DNA of 64,000 bases, taken from contig JAJRPG010000034.1 of assembly GCA_024280855.1 (NCBI GenBank), positions 43,255 to 107,254 of the forward strand, given 5' to 3'. This document shows positions 37,609-47,922 of the stretch, in pieces (position 1 is the first letter of the stretch; every line of letters starts with the position of its first letter). The translations under genes and the position numbers were made by a program. Source of the stretch: Planctomycetota bacterium (GTDB lineage: Bacteria > Planctomycetota > Phycisphaerae > UBA1845). A model generated the notes under the pieces. It did not search any database. It was not told where the DNA came from and saw only the letters and a list, made by a program, of their open reading frames with translations.

Positions 37609-38262
37609 ATGTATTTAGACCTCAATACGATCAAAGGTGTTTTGGGCTTGGCATTAGGCTTGATGATAGCTGGTTGTTCCAGCGGCCCGTCGCCCAGCAA
37701 AGTTATATTAACGCAATCTAAAACGAACGTGTCTGCGCCGAAGAATGACGTGAAGGCCGACGTATTGAGTGGCCGGCATGCTTGTGACGATCTACCTATT
37801 GTTGTCGTGGAGGAGGAATACGATAACGGACAAGTGTCATTGCAGCAGGAAGTTGTGATAAATGCAGATGGCGAGCAGGTGTTTCACGGTTTGATGACAC
37901 ACTACTGGCAGAACGGGAAAAAGAAGCTGCAAATTGAGTATCATTGTGGCCAAAAGCATGGTCTTCGGGCAAGTTGGTATCAGGATGGACAGCCTTGGTC
38001 CGTTGGTGAGCATTTTTATGGTAAGGACCACGGCGAATGGATTGTGTGGTTTGCTGATGGAAAGAAACAGCGACAATTCACGATCAATGCTGGCGTTTGG
38101 GACGGTGCGTATACCAGTTGGCATGCAAATGGCCAAACGAAAATTAGTGTGGTATATGCAAATGGTCGACGGCAAGGGCCATCGCGTTTATGGGATGACA
38201 AAGGGAATCTCGCCCGCGAAATTCAATACGCAGATGACAAGGTTCAACCTTCACCCAGGTAA
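37609..38262 (+). CDS. Lipoprotein with MORN-like (YwqK-type) repeats
   Basis: The 217-residue product has a lipoprotein signal (GLALGLMIAGC, Cys at about residue 23) and then a series of short repeats of the form x-Y-x-x-G-x-x-x-G-x-W, for example HYWQNGKKKLQIEYHCGQKH, SWYQDGQPWSVGEHFYGKDH and SWHANGQTKISVVYANGRRQ. These match the MORN_2/YwqK repeat family. It is probably anchored to a membrane facing the periplasm; the role is unknown. The ATG at 37609 is preferred to the TTG at 37591. It lies alone between the peptidase and gdhA. Confidence 0.82.
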   Translation: MYLDLNTIKGVLGLALGLMIAGCSSGPSPSKVILTQSKTNVSAPKNDVKADVLSGRHACDDLPIVVVEEEYDNGQVSLQQEVVINADGEQVFHGLMTHYWQNGKKKLQIEYHCGQKHGLRASWYQDGQPWSVGEHFYGKDHGEWIVWFADGKKQRQFTINAGVWDGAYTSWHANGQTKISVVYANGRRQGPSRLWDDKGNLAREIQYADDKVQPSPR

Positions 38263-38495
38263 GCTTCGTCTGAGGTGGTTGAATTTGCTCACAAACTAAA
38301 CTGCATTACCGAATAATTTTGTTGCATAGCAGCATGAAGTTGGGCTTTTACGTTTCACGTCCGAAAACGACTAACATTCTTCTGCATCTTTAACTATATC
38401 AAGTCAATCGTGTGTTCATTTACGTCGATCTTATGGTGAGACGTGCGTAGTTTCTACGAATTGCTTTTTTAGTTCCATGTTAAGGATGTCTTGTT

Positions 38496-39800
38496 ATGAC
38501 CACCGCTACTATCGCTCCAACTTCGGACGCGCCTGTTGGAGAAGCCAGTTCTGTAAGGCCGGCTGCGCCGCATGTAAATTTCAATCAAATTACGAACGAG
38601 CAATTTCAAGAAGCGGCAGATCATATGAAGCTGGACCAAGAGGTTCAGCTTTTGTTGCGCACACCTTATCGCGAGCTAATCGTTCAAATCCCCGTGCGTA
38701 TGGATAACGGTAAATTAGAATTGTTTCATGGTTTTCGTGTACAGCACAACGCGGTTCGCGGTCCTTACAAAGGTGGTATTCGATATCATCATGAGGTTGA
38801 TCTTAATGAAGTTAGATCGCTGGCCGCGCTGATGACCTGGAAGACGGCACTTGTGGATGTTCCTTTCGGCGGGGCCAAGGGAGGGGTTACTTGTGACCCT
38901 ACCCAGATGAGCCGTAAGGAGCTGCAAAGTATGACGCGCGGATTCGCCCAAAAGATTGATATGGCTATTGGTATTTACCGTGACATTCCTGCCCCGGATG
39001 TTGGTACGAATGCTCAAATCATGGCTTGGATGATGGACGAGTATGGTAAGAAGCATGGCTATACGCCGGCGATTGTGACGGGTAAGCCGGTTAATCTTGG
39101 CGGGTCACTGGGGCGAGACGAAGCTACGGGGCGCGGGGTGATGATTATTACCCGCGAAGCCTGCAAGGCTTTTGGCACCGACATCAAGAACGCGCGAATC
39201 GCTATTCAGGGCTTTGGTAATGTTGGGTCATGGGCCGCGCGTTTGATCTCGAACCTTGGTGCGAAAATTGTAGCTGTTTCAGATGTGCAGGGCGGTATCT
39301 TCGCTGAGAAGGGGCTGGACCTTGACAAAGTATTTTCGCATCTAAAAAACACTGGCTCAGTAGTTGGTACGCCGGGCACGAAGTCTGTCACTAATGAAGA
39401 ACTTCTTACGTTGGATGTGGACGTGCTTATCCCAGCGGCTTTAGGTGGTGCGATTACCGAGGACAATGTGGATGACGTTAAGGCGAAATTGATTATCGAA
39501 GCCGCGAATTCACCAGTGACACCTTACGCAGATCAACGATTACGAAGCAAGGGCGTTCGCGTGGTGCCGGATATTTTAGCGAACGCTGGTGGCGTTACGG
39601 TGTCCTATTTTGAATGGGTTCAAAACCTGCAACAGTTCAATTGGGATTTGGATAAGGTGAACCATGAATTAGAGCTTCGCATGGTGAAGGCTTGGAATGC
39701 TGTATACCAACGCCACACTGACGAAAAAATCCCGCTGCGAACATCGGCCTATACGGTGGCGCTGGCCAAGGTGGCCGAAGCTTCTCGCCAGCGTTTTTAG
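38496..39800 (+). CDS. gdhA: Glutamate dehydrogenase (Glu/Leu/Phe/Val family)
   Basis: The enzyme interconverts glutamate and 2-oxoglutarate plus ammonia with NAD(P). PYKGGIRYHHEVDLNEVRSL near 90 and PFGGAKGGV near 125 hold the substrate-binding and catalytic lysines. PAPDVGTNAQIMAWMMDEY near 169 has the catalytic Asp, and GFGNVGSWAA near 249 is the Rossmann dinucleotide loop. Length 434 corresponds to the hexameric NAD-type enzymes. AAGGA lies 9 nt before the ATG at 38496. Its 3' end meets the next gene on the minus strand with only 6 bases between stops. Confidence 0.96.
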   Translation: MTTATIAPTSDAPVGEASSVRPAAPHVNFNQITNEQFQEAADHMKLDQEVQLLLRTPYRELIVQIPVRMDNGKLELFHGFRVQHNAVRGPYKGGIRYHHEVDLNEVRSLAALMTWKTALVDVPFGGAKGGVTCDPTQMSRKELQSMTRGFAQKIDMAIGIYRDIPAPDVGTNAQIMAWMMDEYGKKHGYTPAIVTGKPVNLGGSLGRDEATGRGVMIITREACKAFGTDIKNARIAIQGFGNVGSWAARLISNLGAKIVAVSDVQGGIFAEKGLDLDKVFSHLKNTGSVVGTPGTKSVTNEELLTLDVDVLIPAALGGAITEDNVDDVKAKLIIEAANSPVTPYADQRLRSKGVRVVPDILANAGGVTVSYFEWVQNLQQFNWDLDKVNHELELRMVKAWNAVYQRHTDEKIPLRTSAYTVALAKVAEASRQRF

Positions 39801-39806
39801 ACCTCG

Positions 39807-40343
39807 CTATTTATGGTTTTTGTCATCTGCAGAATCGCTCGGCGCAGTTTTTAAGACTTTGCCAGACATGATGCCGCCGTAATTTTTGGCGTAAGACCAC
39901 CATATACCGCTGTAAAAATTATTGTGCATCATCACCCTGGCCGAATATGTGCCTAGAATGGGGATGGAGATTTCGTCCAGTGTAATCACTGGCGTATCTC
40001 CAGCCCAGAAAACCCGCACGGGAACCGGAATGGTTACGTCCTTGTCGTCTGCAATTTCTATGCGGGCTTGGATGAGCCAATCGTGTTCGCCGATTTTACT
40101 CGCGCTGACGATGGTGTATCGCTCTGGTTTTGGCGGGGTGAGAGGTTTTTTACTTTTTAATCCCCCTTCTCCGGTCATCTGCCACAGCCCCTCAAGCACG
40201 GCGTTAGAAAGTAGCGTCTCAAATTTCTTTTCGAGCTGCGCGTTTTTTGCGTCATCTTTTGGGGCGGCTGATAGGGATTGCGCGGTGCATCCGAATGTTA
40301 GTGTCAACAGAATTATTGTTGAATAGATGTTTTTCGTAGTCAT
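39807..40343 (-). CDS. Exported protein of unknown function
   Basis: The 178-residue product begins with a signal sequence at 1-27. It may be cleaved after SLSAA or lipidated at Cys19 (LTFGC, a poor lipobox). The mature part includes LSNAVLEGLWQMTGEGGLKS, a beta-rich region with YTIVSASKIGEHDWLIQARI, and YSARVMMHNNFYSGIWW. The layout suggests a small beta-structured domain, and I do not recognise the family. AGGAG lies 8 nt before the ATG at 40343, which supports the start strongly. It converges with gdhA. Confidence 0.7.
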   Translation of the reverse strand: MTTKNIYSTIILLTLTFGCTAQSLSAAPKDDAKNAQLEKKFETLLSNAVLEGLWQMTGEGGLKSKKPLTPPKPERYTIVSASKIGEHDWLIQARIEIADDKDVTIPVPVRVFWAGDTPVITLDEISIPILGTYSARVMMHNNFYSGIWWSYAKNYGGIMSGKVLKTAPSDSADDKNHK

Positions 40344-40434
40344 GTCGCGTTCTCCTGTTTGATCGTACCACTGCTTGGATTATTGTATGCGCCGGCTATC
40401 TCGCTGGCTAATCTAAGTCGCTGATGGATTTGAG

Positions 40435-40815
40435 TCAGGCCAAAGACGCCTGTATTATTTTGATCGTCGCCTGCTCGCCAATGGCATTTTTCCCGAACCC
40501 TCGAACCGCGCCGTGTTCAACGGCTGCCTCTTGCGCGTCGGTGAAATTGCTGACGAGCATGATTTTGACTTCTTTCCCGAACGATGCTTCTTTGACTTTG
40601 CTAATGAGTGCCTGGCCTTCTTGCCCGTCGGCGTCGAATATGCGATTTACGAGTATAAGATTGTAATCATGGTCGCGGATGGCGGATAATGCTTGCGACA
40701 AGTCGTGCGCTCGGTCGACCTCCGCATGAAGAGACGATTGTAACATACGCGATATATTTCCGTGGTCGAGGTCGCATTGTCCCACGTCGAGGATTTTTGG
40801 TTTTGATTGGTCCAT
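40435..40815 (-). CDS. Receiver-like protein lacking the phospho-acceptor aspartate
   Basis: The 126 residues have the course of a response-regulator receiver domain: KILDVGQCDLDHGNISRML, then DYNLILVNRIFDADGQEG, KIMLVSNF and AVRGFGKNAI near the usual lysine strand. The phospho-acceptor Asp is replaced by Asn57 (LILVN), and the N-terminal acidic pair is also gone (VGQCD). No output domain is attached. It is probably a phosphorylation-independent pseudo-receiver. It sits downstream of the ABC permease gene, with about 50 bases between. Confidence 0.75.
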   Translation of the reverse strand: MDQSKPKILDVGQCDLDHGNISRMLQSSLHAEVDRAHDLSQALSAIRDHDYNLILVNRIFDADGQEGQALISKVKEASFGKEVKIMLVSNFTDAQEAAVEHGAVRGFGKNAIGEQATIKIIQASLA

Positions 40816-40864
40816 GTTCTAGGCGTTCCCATTGTTGTCATAAATTGTTAATAAGTAATTCACA

Positions 40865-43800
40865 TTACTCCGAGCGCAGGGCTGGGAGTAAAGGGGTTTT
40901 TAAGGTCGGAATCAAAGCGGCTGCTCCGCCTCCTATGCCGACGATTAGCGTGCCAACGATGGTCATGACGATAGATGCCCAGGGAATAGCCTGCGGTCGG
41001 TTGATGAGGTGCGGGGCGATGGCTACGGCTGCGGGAATGATGCCGGCGGTCAATCCTAATACAACTAAAGTGGTGTTCTCCGCTAAGACCATCCAACCTA
41101 AGCTGCGATGCGTAAAACCCAGGGCGCGCATTAGGGCTAATTCTCCTCGCCGCTCCCACACGTTACGAAGTAAGACCACCGCTAGGCCTATGGTACCGAG
41201 TATTAAACCTAATCCGCCGAGCGTTTGAAACGTGCCCAGGTAAGTGTTTTGGACGGCGAGGAATTCGTTAAGACGTTGCTGGCTTGATGATACGTCAAAC
41301 GAAAAATCTTGTAACTCGGTTTCTAACAATTGGCTGACGGTTTCAATTGAGTCTGTCGGTGTTTCAAATAGAAACAAGTTGTGCCCATGTATGGATGGGA
41401 AGAGTTTGGTGAACCGCGACTCCGCGATGATGAGTTCGTCTTGAAGAATGCTTCCGCTGAGTAGGGCGACAAAACGCAACGTGACCTCTTGGCCTTGCTC
41501 GTTTTGCATGACTAAATCTTTACCTAACCCCAAGTGCCATTGCCATAGCACTGCGTTTTCATCTCCAATGACCGGGATGACGCCATCGTCGAGCGTGCGC
41601 TGTAACAATAGCCAGGGGTTTTCTATTTCTTCTTTGGACTCTGCGAGGGATTTTGAAAAGATGAAGCCGCCACGATTGATGAATTTGTCTGACACACCAG
41701 CTAATCGCGGGTCGGATGGCATGTACAAATTTAGACAGCTCGACGCATCGCCAGGTCGAAGTCGCATGGGGAAGGTAGAAGTCGAAGCCAATGTTTGGCT
41801 GGCCTTTTCAGTGATGTTCAAGGCTTCGCGTCCGTCAGCAGTGTTCAGGTCGTAGGGTAGTGCGAGCGTGGATTCTGCAACGAGTGAAAAGCCGCCGCTG
41901 CCAGAATCTTTTTGGGCAGTGTCTGTCGTGGCGTCAAGGTGGAATGCCTCTAAGGCGGTGACGAGAAATGCGGCTGATGCAATGAGTGATGCTATCAGTA
42001 AGCTGCGGCCCGCGTGTCGTGGTGCGTTGCGAATACCTAGCAGGCACATCGCAGCTGTGCCTCCATCCTTTATGGTGCTTCGTTGTTTTTTGGCTAGCCA
42101 ACCGCTGATGAGGGCGAGCATCATCACCAGCAATAAGGCGCCGCTCAGAAAAAACGCGATAGCAGGAGGGAGTGCGTCGGTGAATGATGGTAATACCATA
42201 AGCGATATTGCGAAGACTCCCGATAGGCTGGCTATCATTTTCCACTTTTTGCGAGGGCTTTTGTGTTTGGAATTTTCTGGTCGGATCGCGCCAGAAAGCA
42301 TGGCTCGGGTGGGGCTTCGTTTGATGTCCCGAACCGCTTTGGTTATGGATGCCAAAGCAACGGCACAGCTAGCGGCATAACCTATACCTAAGGTGACTGG
42401 TGACAAGGATAACGATAAAAATGGCGCGTTCGCAGCGGCGGACCATGACGTGCGTAATCCGGTGAGCATTAGCCAGGCGTAACCCGCTGCGCCAGCAAGA
42501 CCCACGACGGCGCTGACTGCGATGACGATGCAGCCCTCAGCTAATAATAGGCGAAGTATTGTACGCGTAGGGATGCCGACGGCTGAGAGGATGCCGATAT
42601 CTTTTACGCGCTGCTCGACGCCTAAGCGAAATAACAGAGCGACGAGCATGACGGATGATGCGATAAGGAAGATGCTAAAGCCAATAAACAGGCCACCGAA
42701 GTCTGTGCTTCCTGAACTGGCGGTGATAGCATTCGCGCGAACGGCTTTGAAATTTAGGTCAAGCTGGGCGGGTTTGATTGAGGCAATCATGCGTCGCGAA
42801 ATTTCATCACTTACCGCTTGAATCGGGCGTTCTGGCGATACATGAAACCGCACGGACGTCGCTCGAGCTTGAGGTTGGCCGTTGTCTGCCCACAGGCGTC
42901 TGCCGTCTTCCAAAGATATAAACGCTTTCGGCGTAGGCCCATGCTTTTCCCAGTAGTCGTCGTCTTTATCGCGCACCCGTTTTAGGTCTACGGGAAAGGG
43001 CGGATCCCAATCGGTCATGCTCTTGGCATCTGTAATACCGGGGTAAGCCGGAATGAATCCTCGGTCCAGCGATTGCGGATTATCTTTTACGATGCCTTGT
43101 AGGTGAAAGGTTGATGTCGCGGCGCTAAGCTTACCAAACTCGCCGGTCACATAATAAGTCAACTCGATGGATTGGCCTACCGACGCGCCTAAGTCTGAAG
43201 CGGCCCATTCGTTGAGAAGCAGATTCCCACTGGGGATATTTTCGATTGTGCTTGAGTCCGTAAGTGTCAAGCTGATTGCACTGTCAGCACGAGGCTGAAT
43301 AGCTACCACTGTGGAATAGGGGATGTGAACAGTAGCCTTGGGTTGTAGTAGTGAAATAGAATTGGCTAAGTATGTTACAATCGGGGACGTGGGCAATTGT
43401 AGTTCGCCCCCGACCGAATTCGCGGCGGATTCAACGACCGGTGCGAGCAGCATGGCTTCACTGTCTAAGGAAATATATCGTCGAGATTCATCTTGGCGTA
43501 AGGTCAAGCCATAGTCTTCGAGCGATACTGATTGTTGCAAGGCAGACGTTAGCCAATCTTGTGCGGGCGTGGGGGCGTCATGTTGGTTAGCGATTAGCAG
43601 AATCGCGTTGGCTCGTCCCCTTTGTTTTACTGTGCGTTGAAGATCTTCGAGAGGAATGAAGACGTTTCGAGGCGATGATTGTCGTGGGTCAAGTCCAAAG
43701 TTTGCATAGTCACTTTCCTCTGCTAATTTAGCTACGGTGAGTCGCATGGTTGTTGTGGTATCGTCGCGCCTGCCGAGCAGCGTTTCAGTAGAAATGGCGC

Positions 43801-44272
43801 TTGGTTTACCGAGGCGAATCAAAATGTCGTCGCCAACCTTAACGCCAATTTCCACGGCTAGACGTTTATTGACCATGACCGAGCCACCGGTAAAGCCTAC
43901 GATTTGAATGTGGTTGGCGCGAGCGCCGCTATCAGCGTGAGCCACGCCGCCTGGCATTATAATTGCGGAAAATCCGCTGGAAAAGTAGCTATCAAAGCCA
44001 TCTTGTTGGCGAAGCGTATCAATAAGAGAATCGCGGAAAAATCGTGACGAGGTCATGGCGTGCGTGACCGGGCCTAGTCTGCCGATGGCTACGTCGCGCA
44101 GGCTGTCGCGCATGGAGTCGCCAACAATCATCGCGCCTGTTAGCGTAGCTGTGGCAATGACAACGCCCAAGGCAACGGCTAGGTGAGCGCGATAGTGATG
44201 ACGCAAACTGCTAAAAATAAATCCGAATAAGCTCACGCGGAAATTCCTATTGGTTAGCATCCAGCGATCCAT
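40865..44272 (-). CDS. FtsX/MacB-type ABC transporter permease (large, two FtsX domains)
   Basis: The 1,135-residue protein starts with a membrane helix near 30-50 and a MacB-like periplasmic domain. A first FtsX four-helix block covers about 530-660 ([20 protein letters not shown], with the helix after [12 protein letters not shown]). Further helices and a second extracellular domain follow, then a second FtsX block at about 1020-1125 ([40 protein letters not shown]). Such permeases work with LolD/MacB-type ATPases in moving lipids, lipoproteins or small molecules across the envelope. The ATG at 44272 overlaps the end of the ATPase frame; the ATG at 44260 has a better ribosome site. Substrate unknown. 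Confidence 0.87.
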   Translation of the reverse strand: MDRWMLTNRNFRVSLFGFIFSSLRHHYRAHLAVALGVVIATATLTGAMIVGDSMRDSLRDVAIGRLGPVTHAMTSSRFFRDSLIDTLRQQDGFDSYFSSGFSAIIMPGGVAHADSGARANHIQIVGFTGGSVMVNKRLAVEIGVKVGDDILIRLGKPSAISTETLLGRRDDTTTTMRLTVAKLAEESDYANFGLDPRQSSPRNVFIPLEDLQRTVKQRGRANAILLIANQHDAPTPAQDWLTSALQQSVSLEDYGLTLRQDESRRYISLDSEAMLLAPVVESAANSVGGELQLPTSPIVTYLANSISLLQPKATVHIPYSTVVAIQPRADSAISLTLTDSSTIENIPSGNLLLNEWAASDLGASVGQSIELTYYVTGEFGKLSAATSTFHLQGIVKDNPQSLDRGFIPAYPGITDAKSMTDWDPPFPVDLKRVRDKDDDYWEKHGPTPKAFISLEDGRRLWADNGQPQARATSVRFHVSPERPIQAVSDEISRRMIASIKPAQLDLNFKAVRANAITASSGSTDFGGLFIGFSIFLIASSVMLVALLFRLGVEQRVKDIGILSAVGIPTRTILRLLLAEGCIVIAVSAVVGLAGAAGYAWLMLTGLRTSWSAAANAPFLSLSLSPVTLGIGYAASCAVALASITKAVRDIKRSPTRAMLSGAIRPENSKHKSPRKKWKMIASLSGVFAISLMVLPSFTDALPPAIAFFLSGALLLVMMLALISGWLAKKQRSTIKDGGTAAMCLLGIRNAPRHAGRSLLIASLIASAAFLVTALEAFHLDATTDTAQKDSGSGGFSLVAESTLALPYDLNTADGREALNITEKASQTLASTSTFPMRLRPGDASSCLNLYMPSDPRLAGVSDKFINRGGFIFSKSLAESKEEIENPWLLLQRTLDDGVIPVIGDENAVLWQWHLGLGKDLVMQNEQGQEVTLRFVALLSGSILQDELIIAESRFTKLFPSIHGHNLFLFETPTDSIETVSQLLETELQDFSFDVSSSQQRLNEFLAVQNTYLGTFQTLGGLGLILGTIGLAVVLLRNVWERRGELALMRALGFTHRSLGWMVLAENTTLVVLGLTAGIIPAAVAIAPHLINRPQAIPWASIVMTIVGTLIVGIGGGAAALIPTLKTPLLPALRSE

Positions 44273-44531
44273 CAACGAGTACCAAGCGTCGGTCGAAACG
44301 ATTGGCTAATGATTCGTCGTGCGTAACACAAATCAAGGTGACGCCTTCGTGCTGCTGCAATTCGAATATCACTTCGACCACGCGTTTAGCCGTGGCCTGG
44401 TCGAGATTTCCAGTGGGTTCGTCAGCGAGTAGCAGTGCGGGGCGGTTGATAAGCGCTCGAGCGATAGCGACGCGCTGCCGTTCGCCGCCAGAAAGTTCAG
44501 CCGGTTTATGATTGACTCGATCAGCTAGGCC
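44247..44531 (-). pseudogene. C-terminal half of the ABC ATPase, in a shifted frame
   Basis: On the minus strand, the frame one base away from the upstream ATPase ORF gives [20 protein letters not shown], then [20 protein letters not shown] and [14 protein letters not shown], ending with TAG at 44247-44249. These are the ABC signature (LSGGE), Walker B (LLLADE) and H-loop (THD), all missing from the upstream ORF. The joint is at about 44528-44531, where TTGGCC stands for an expected TTGGGCC. With one G restored the gene would encode 224 residues, the normal LolD/MacB size. The end overlaps the start of the permease gene. Confidence 0.8.
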
Positions 44532-44920
44532 AACTTTTCAAGAAGCGATTGAGCGCGATCAGCCGACGACGATTGATCGGAAGATACCATGGTCGGTAGC
44601 AGGACATTTTCCAGGGCGGTGCATTGTGGAAGTAGGTGATGATCTTGAAAAATGAAGCCGATGGATTTATTTCTAAAACCCGCGAGTGCTTTTTCTGGCA
44701 ATGAGAACGGGTTTTGCTGGTTGATGGTAACGCTTCCGCTCGTGGGCGATTCGAGTGTGCCTAAAATGTTGAGTAGCGTACTCTTGCCCGCACCGGATGG
44801 CCCCATGATAGCCACGGATTCGCCAGCTTTGAAAGTTAAAGATATGTCGCGCAGTACCGTCAGGCTCCCCGTACCTATGGGATAGGTTTTACATACGCCG
44901 TCAAGAATCGCTTGGCTCAT
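44525..44920 (-). CDS. LolD/MacB-type ABC transporter ATPase, N-terminal half, truncated by a frameshift
   Basis: The 131-residue ORF holds the Walker [16 protein letters not shown] at about 40-54 and the Q-loop [12 protein letters not shown] at about 89-100, then ends with a premature TAG at 44525. The rest of the ATPase follows in another frame. AGGAC lies before the ATG at 44920. The protein is expected to energise the large permease encoded downstream. If the frameshift is real, the half-protein cannot hydrolyse ATP; a sequencing or assembly error in a short G-run is at least as likely, because both halves are otherwise well conserved. Confidence 0.8.
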   Translation of the reverse strand: MSQAILDGVCKTYPIGTGSLTVLRDISLTFKAGESVAIMGPSGAGKSTLLNILGTLESPTSGSVTINQQNPFSLPEKALAGFRNKSIGFIFQDHHLLPQCTALENVLLPTMVSSDQSSSADRAQSLLEKLA

Positions 44921-44959
44921 AAGATTTCGTCCTGTTACGTTTGGTCGTTCAGAATAAGG

Positions 44960-46249
44960 TTATGCACCACGCGCTTGTTTGACAATCGCCTCGTAGATAG
45001 CCCATGTTTGGGTAGCCATTAAGTCGTCGGTAAACGAGGTGGCTACAGCTTCTCTGCCCGCATCCCCCATCGTCCTGCGTTTAGCAGGATTATCATGTAA
45101 TTCGATCAGCGCCGTAGCCAATGCTTGGGCATCTCCTGGTTCATAAAGTAGGCCGCCTTGAGTAGCTGTAATGAGTTCCGGGAAAGCGCCGTGCTGAGGC
45201 TGAACGACGGGAACGCCGCAGGCTAAGGCTTCGAGAATGTAGAATCCTTTCGCTTCAGCGTAGGTTGTTGGCGTGGATAATACATGCAGCGATTGAAGCA
45301 TGGCCAATTTTCCCGCGCGATCTACTTCACCTACAAAGTCGACTTGGCTGCTTAATCCTTTGTCTCGCAGGAAGGATTCTACTTTTTGCCAGTATGGTGT
45401 GTCGGCTTCGCCAAGATAGCCCGCGATGCGAAGTCGGCTGTTGGGGCGGGACTGACATAATATGGCGAACGCCTCGGCTAAGTTAGCCAATCCTTTTTCG
45501 GGGCAGATGCGGGCGAGATATCCTACGGTGAAAGGGGCATCAGCCGGTTTTGCTGGCGGGAAATCTTGCACGGCGATGCCCATGACAGCTTGGTGGATTC
45601 GTTCAGGTGGAATTCCAAAGTGCGTGGCTGAGTGTTGCGCGTAATAATTAGTAGGTGAGATATAGCCATCGATATGTCTCGCACCTTCACGGACCAATTT
45701 GAAGCATCGGTCGCGGAATTTTTCCGGCAGAGCGTCCATGAAAACGTCTTCGCCGGAGAGTGAGCATATCACGGGGACGCCTAAAGATTTCTTGAGGTCA
45801 TTAGCCATGCCTACGAACATGAGGTTGGGTAAATGGATGAGCGAGGGAGACATTTTCTTTAGATAGGCGATAAGCTTCTTTAATTCTTTTCGCTGCGCAC
45901 CGTGGTTTCCTTCCAATACGGAGACGGTCAACGCGCCGACATCCTCCGCACGGGTTTTCGCGGCTAATTTACCCACGCCTCGGAGCAACCTTGGGGCGTC
46001 GAGAAGTTTGTCCATGAACCAGGGCGTGTGCCGGAAGATAGCTGATTTCTGTTGCAGGAATACGTTGATGCCGCCGTAGTGAACGTGATGTTCGCTGACG
46101 TCCGTTTCGTCTGTGCGAATGGGTGTATACAGCGGGATAAGGGTGACGTCATAGCCAAGTGATTTTAACTTGGCGACGACGCGATTGTCTCGCATACAGC
46201 TACCGCAATACATACCGCCTGCGCCAGCGATTAGGTAGGCGATGCTCAT
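44960..46249 (-). CDS. GT4-family glycosyltransferase
   Basis: From the ATG at 46249 the protein has 429 residues. The N-terminus IAYLIAGAGGMYCGSCMRDN and LIPLYTPIRTDE fit a GT-B acceptor domain. The C-terminal half has FTVGYLARICPEKGLANLAE, TPTTYAEAKGFYILEALACG and VVQPQHGAFPELI, where the E-x7-E motif binds a nucleotide sugar. It probably transfers a sugar to a cell-envelope or small-molecule acceptor in the cytosol. The frame opens 28 residues earlier at 46333, but those residues are not typical. It follows the ABC ATPase gene's start by 40 bases on the same strand, so it is probably the first gene of the exporter unit. Confidence 0.88.
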   Translation of the reverse strand: MSIAYLIAGAGGMYCGSCMRDNRVVAKLKSLGYDVTLIPLYTPIRTDETDVSEHHVHYGGINVFLQQKSAIFRHTPWFMDKLLDAPRLLRGVGKLAAKTRAEDVGALTVSVLEGNHGAQRKELKKLIAYLKKMSPSLIHLPNLMFVGMANDLKKSLGVPVICSLSGEDVFMDALPEKFRDRCFKLVREGARHIDGYISPTNYYAQHSATHFGIPPERIHQAVMGIAVQDFPPAKPADAPFTVGYLARICPEKGLANLAEAFAILCQSRPNSRLRIAGYLGEADTPYWQKVESFLRDKGLSSQVDFVGEVDRAGKLAMLQSLHVLSTPTTYAEAKGFYILEALACGVPVVQPQHGAFPELITATQGGLLYEPGDAQALATALIELHDNPAKRRTMGDAGREAVATSFTDDLMATQTWAIYEAIVKQARGA

Positions 46250-46532
46250 GCTTTTGTTGACTCGGTGTGAGTCCTGCCCGTTAGCCATGCTGAGTATCAT
46301 AACCAGACAAGCCAGTTCGCCGCTAGTAAACAAGTATCACGACGGTCACAACGTCAGCCTAAATATCGTTTGCCAGTTGTGTGGTGAGAAAAAAATACAC
46401 AATGTGACAATCGTGGGTCGTTGCCATAATGGGCTGAAAATGGGAAGATGGATAATTGTTCGAGTGTAGTAGGCAGATGCTCGCGCTGTGGGTGTTGCCT
46501 GGTAGGCTGTTGATGCTGAGAGTTGTTACGTT

Positions 46533-47825
46533 ATGCCCTATTATTGCGCCGAGCAAGAGACGTTGGATCGTGATTCGATCGAACAGCTTCAAAGACGCAA
46601 GCTAGATGCGCTCATGACTATCGTGCGCGATAGCAATCCATTTTATAAAGATAAATTTGAAGGCCTTTCGTTTGACCCAATGGTGGACCCGGTCAGTCAA
46701 TTGCCGTTTACGACTCGAGCTGAGATTCAGGCGGATATAGACGCTCATCCTCCCTATGGTACGAATCGTTCTTGCGCCTTGAGTGAGTGCGTTCGACTAC
46801 ATCAAACTTCCGGCACGAAAAGTGGTCAGCCTTTGCGATGGCTTGATTCGGAGGAGTCGTGGTCCTGGTGTACGACTTGTTGGCGAATTGTATTTCGGGC
46901 GGCTGGGGTTCAAGACGACGATGTTGTTGCGTTTCCGTTTTCATTCGGTCCGTTCATCGGGTTTTGGATGGCTTTTGATGCTGCGCAGTTGCTTGGGAAC
47001 AGGGTACTCGCAGCCGGCGGCATGACGACCAAGGCTCGGCTGCGATATATTATTGATAATGATGCTACGGTTATTTGCTGTACACCGACTTACGCCATGC
47101 GCATGGTTGAGGTCGCAGCGGAAGAGTCGATCGATTTAGCATCGTCAGCTGTGCGGATGATTATTGTTGGCGGTGAGCCGGGCGGAAACATCCCGGCTGT
47201 GAGGCAGCGCATTGAGGCTGGTTGGGGCGCGAGACTTTTCGACCATGCGGGCATGACCGAGGCTGGCGCGTGGGGCTTTGAGTGTCTTGAATCGCCGGGC
47301 GGGATTCACATCATCGAATCTGAATATATAGCTGAGGTGATCGACCCGGACACGAACGCGACAGTCGCCGACGGTCAGCCAGGCGAATTGGTATTAACTA
47401 CATTAGGCAGGTCCAGCCCCGTCATTCGATATCGCACTGGCGACTTGGTCGTTCTCACGCGCGATCAATGTGATTGTGGCCGATGTTTCGCTCGATTGGA
47501 AGGCGGCATTCAGGGGCGTATCGACGATATGCTGTTTATTCGGGGTAACAACGTGTTCCCTTCAGCGATTGAGGCTATCATTCGGCAGTTTTCGGAAGTC
47601 GCAGAATTTCGCTTGATAGCTGACCATAGTGGGGGCATTTGCAATTTATGTATCGAGATTGAGACTATAAGTTCGGCTAAGGCAGCCGGGCTGGAGGATC
47701 GAATCGCCAATAAGGTGCGGGATAAGCTGTTGTTTCGCCCTGACGTCGTTTCGGTCAAGGCTGATACGCTGCCGCGGTTTGATATGAAAGCGAAACGACT
47801 TGTTCATACAAACCGTTCCGGGTAA
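46533..47825 (+). CDS. Phenylacetate-CoA ligase-like adenylating enzyme
   Basis: This 430-residue member of the PaaK branch of the AMP-forming ligases has the phosphate-binding loop HQTSGTKSGQPLRW near 92, the DHAGMTEAGAWGFECLE motif near 237, YRTGDLVVLTRDQCDCGRCF near 298, and the mobile C-terminal domain beginning with RIDDMLFIRGNNVFPSAIEA. Length is normal and all motifs are intact, so it should activate an aromatic or other carboxylic acid as its CoA ester. It is divergent from the glycosyltransferase gene and the first gene of the long plus-strand accessory region. The acid could be 4-hydroxybenzoate, but this is inference from its neighbours. Confidence 0.87.
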   Translation: MPYYCAEQETLDRDSIEQLQRRKLDALMTIVRDSNPFYKDKFEGLSFDPMVDPVSQLPFTTRAEIQADIDAHPPYGTNRSCALSECVRLHQTSGTKSGQPLRWLDSEESWSWCTTCWRIVFRAAGVQDDDVVAFPFSFGPFIGFWMAFDAAQLLGNRVLAAGGMTTKARLRYIIDNDATVICCTPTYAMRMVEVAAEESIDLASSAVRMIIVGGEPGGNIPAVRQRIEAGWGARLFDHAGMTEAGAWGFECLESPGGIHIIESEYIAEVIDPDTNATVADGQPGELVLTTLGRSSPVIRYRTGDLVVLTRDQCDCGRCFARLEGGIQGRIDDMLFIRGNNVFPSAIEAIIRQFSEVAEFRLIADHSGGICNLCIEIETISSAKAAGLEDRIANKVRDKLLFRPDVVSVKADTLPRFDMKAKRLVHTNRSG

Positions 47826-47922
47826 CAATAGTTATAAATATAAGGACGGTTGCGAAGGCTGAAGAATAGTTGCCAGAGTACATCAAAGACGGTTATAGCG
47901 CTGTCGGGAGAACACGATCATC

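Noticed and set aside
41868..42380. 170-residue plus-strand frame opposite the ABC permease
   Set aside because: It is antisense to well-conserved FtsX-type coding sequence and shows no family motif. The same applies to 16163-16678 opposite gltX.
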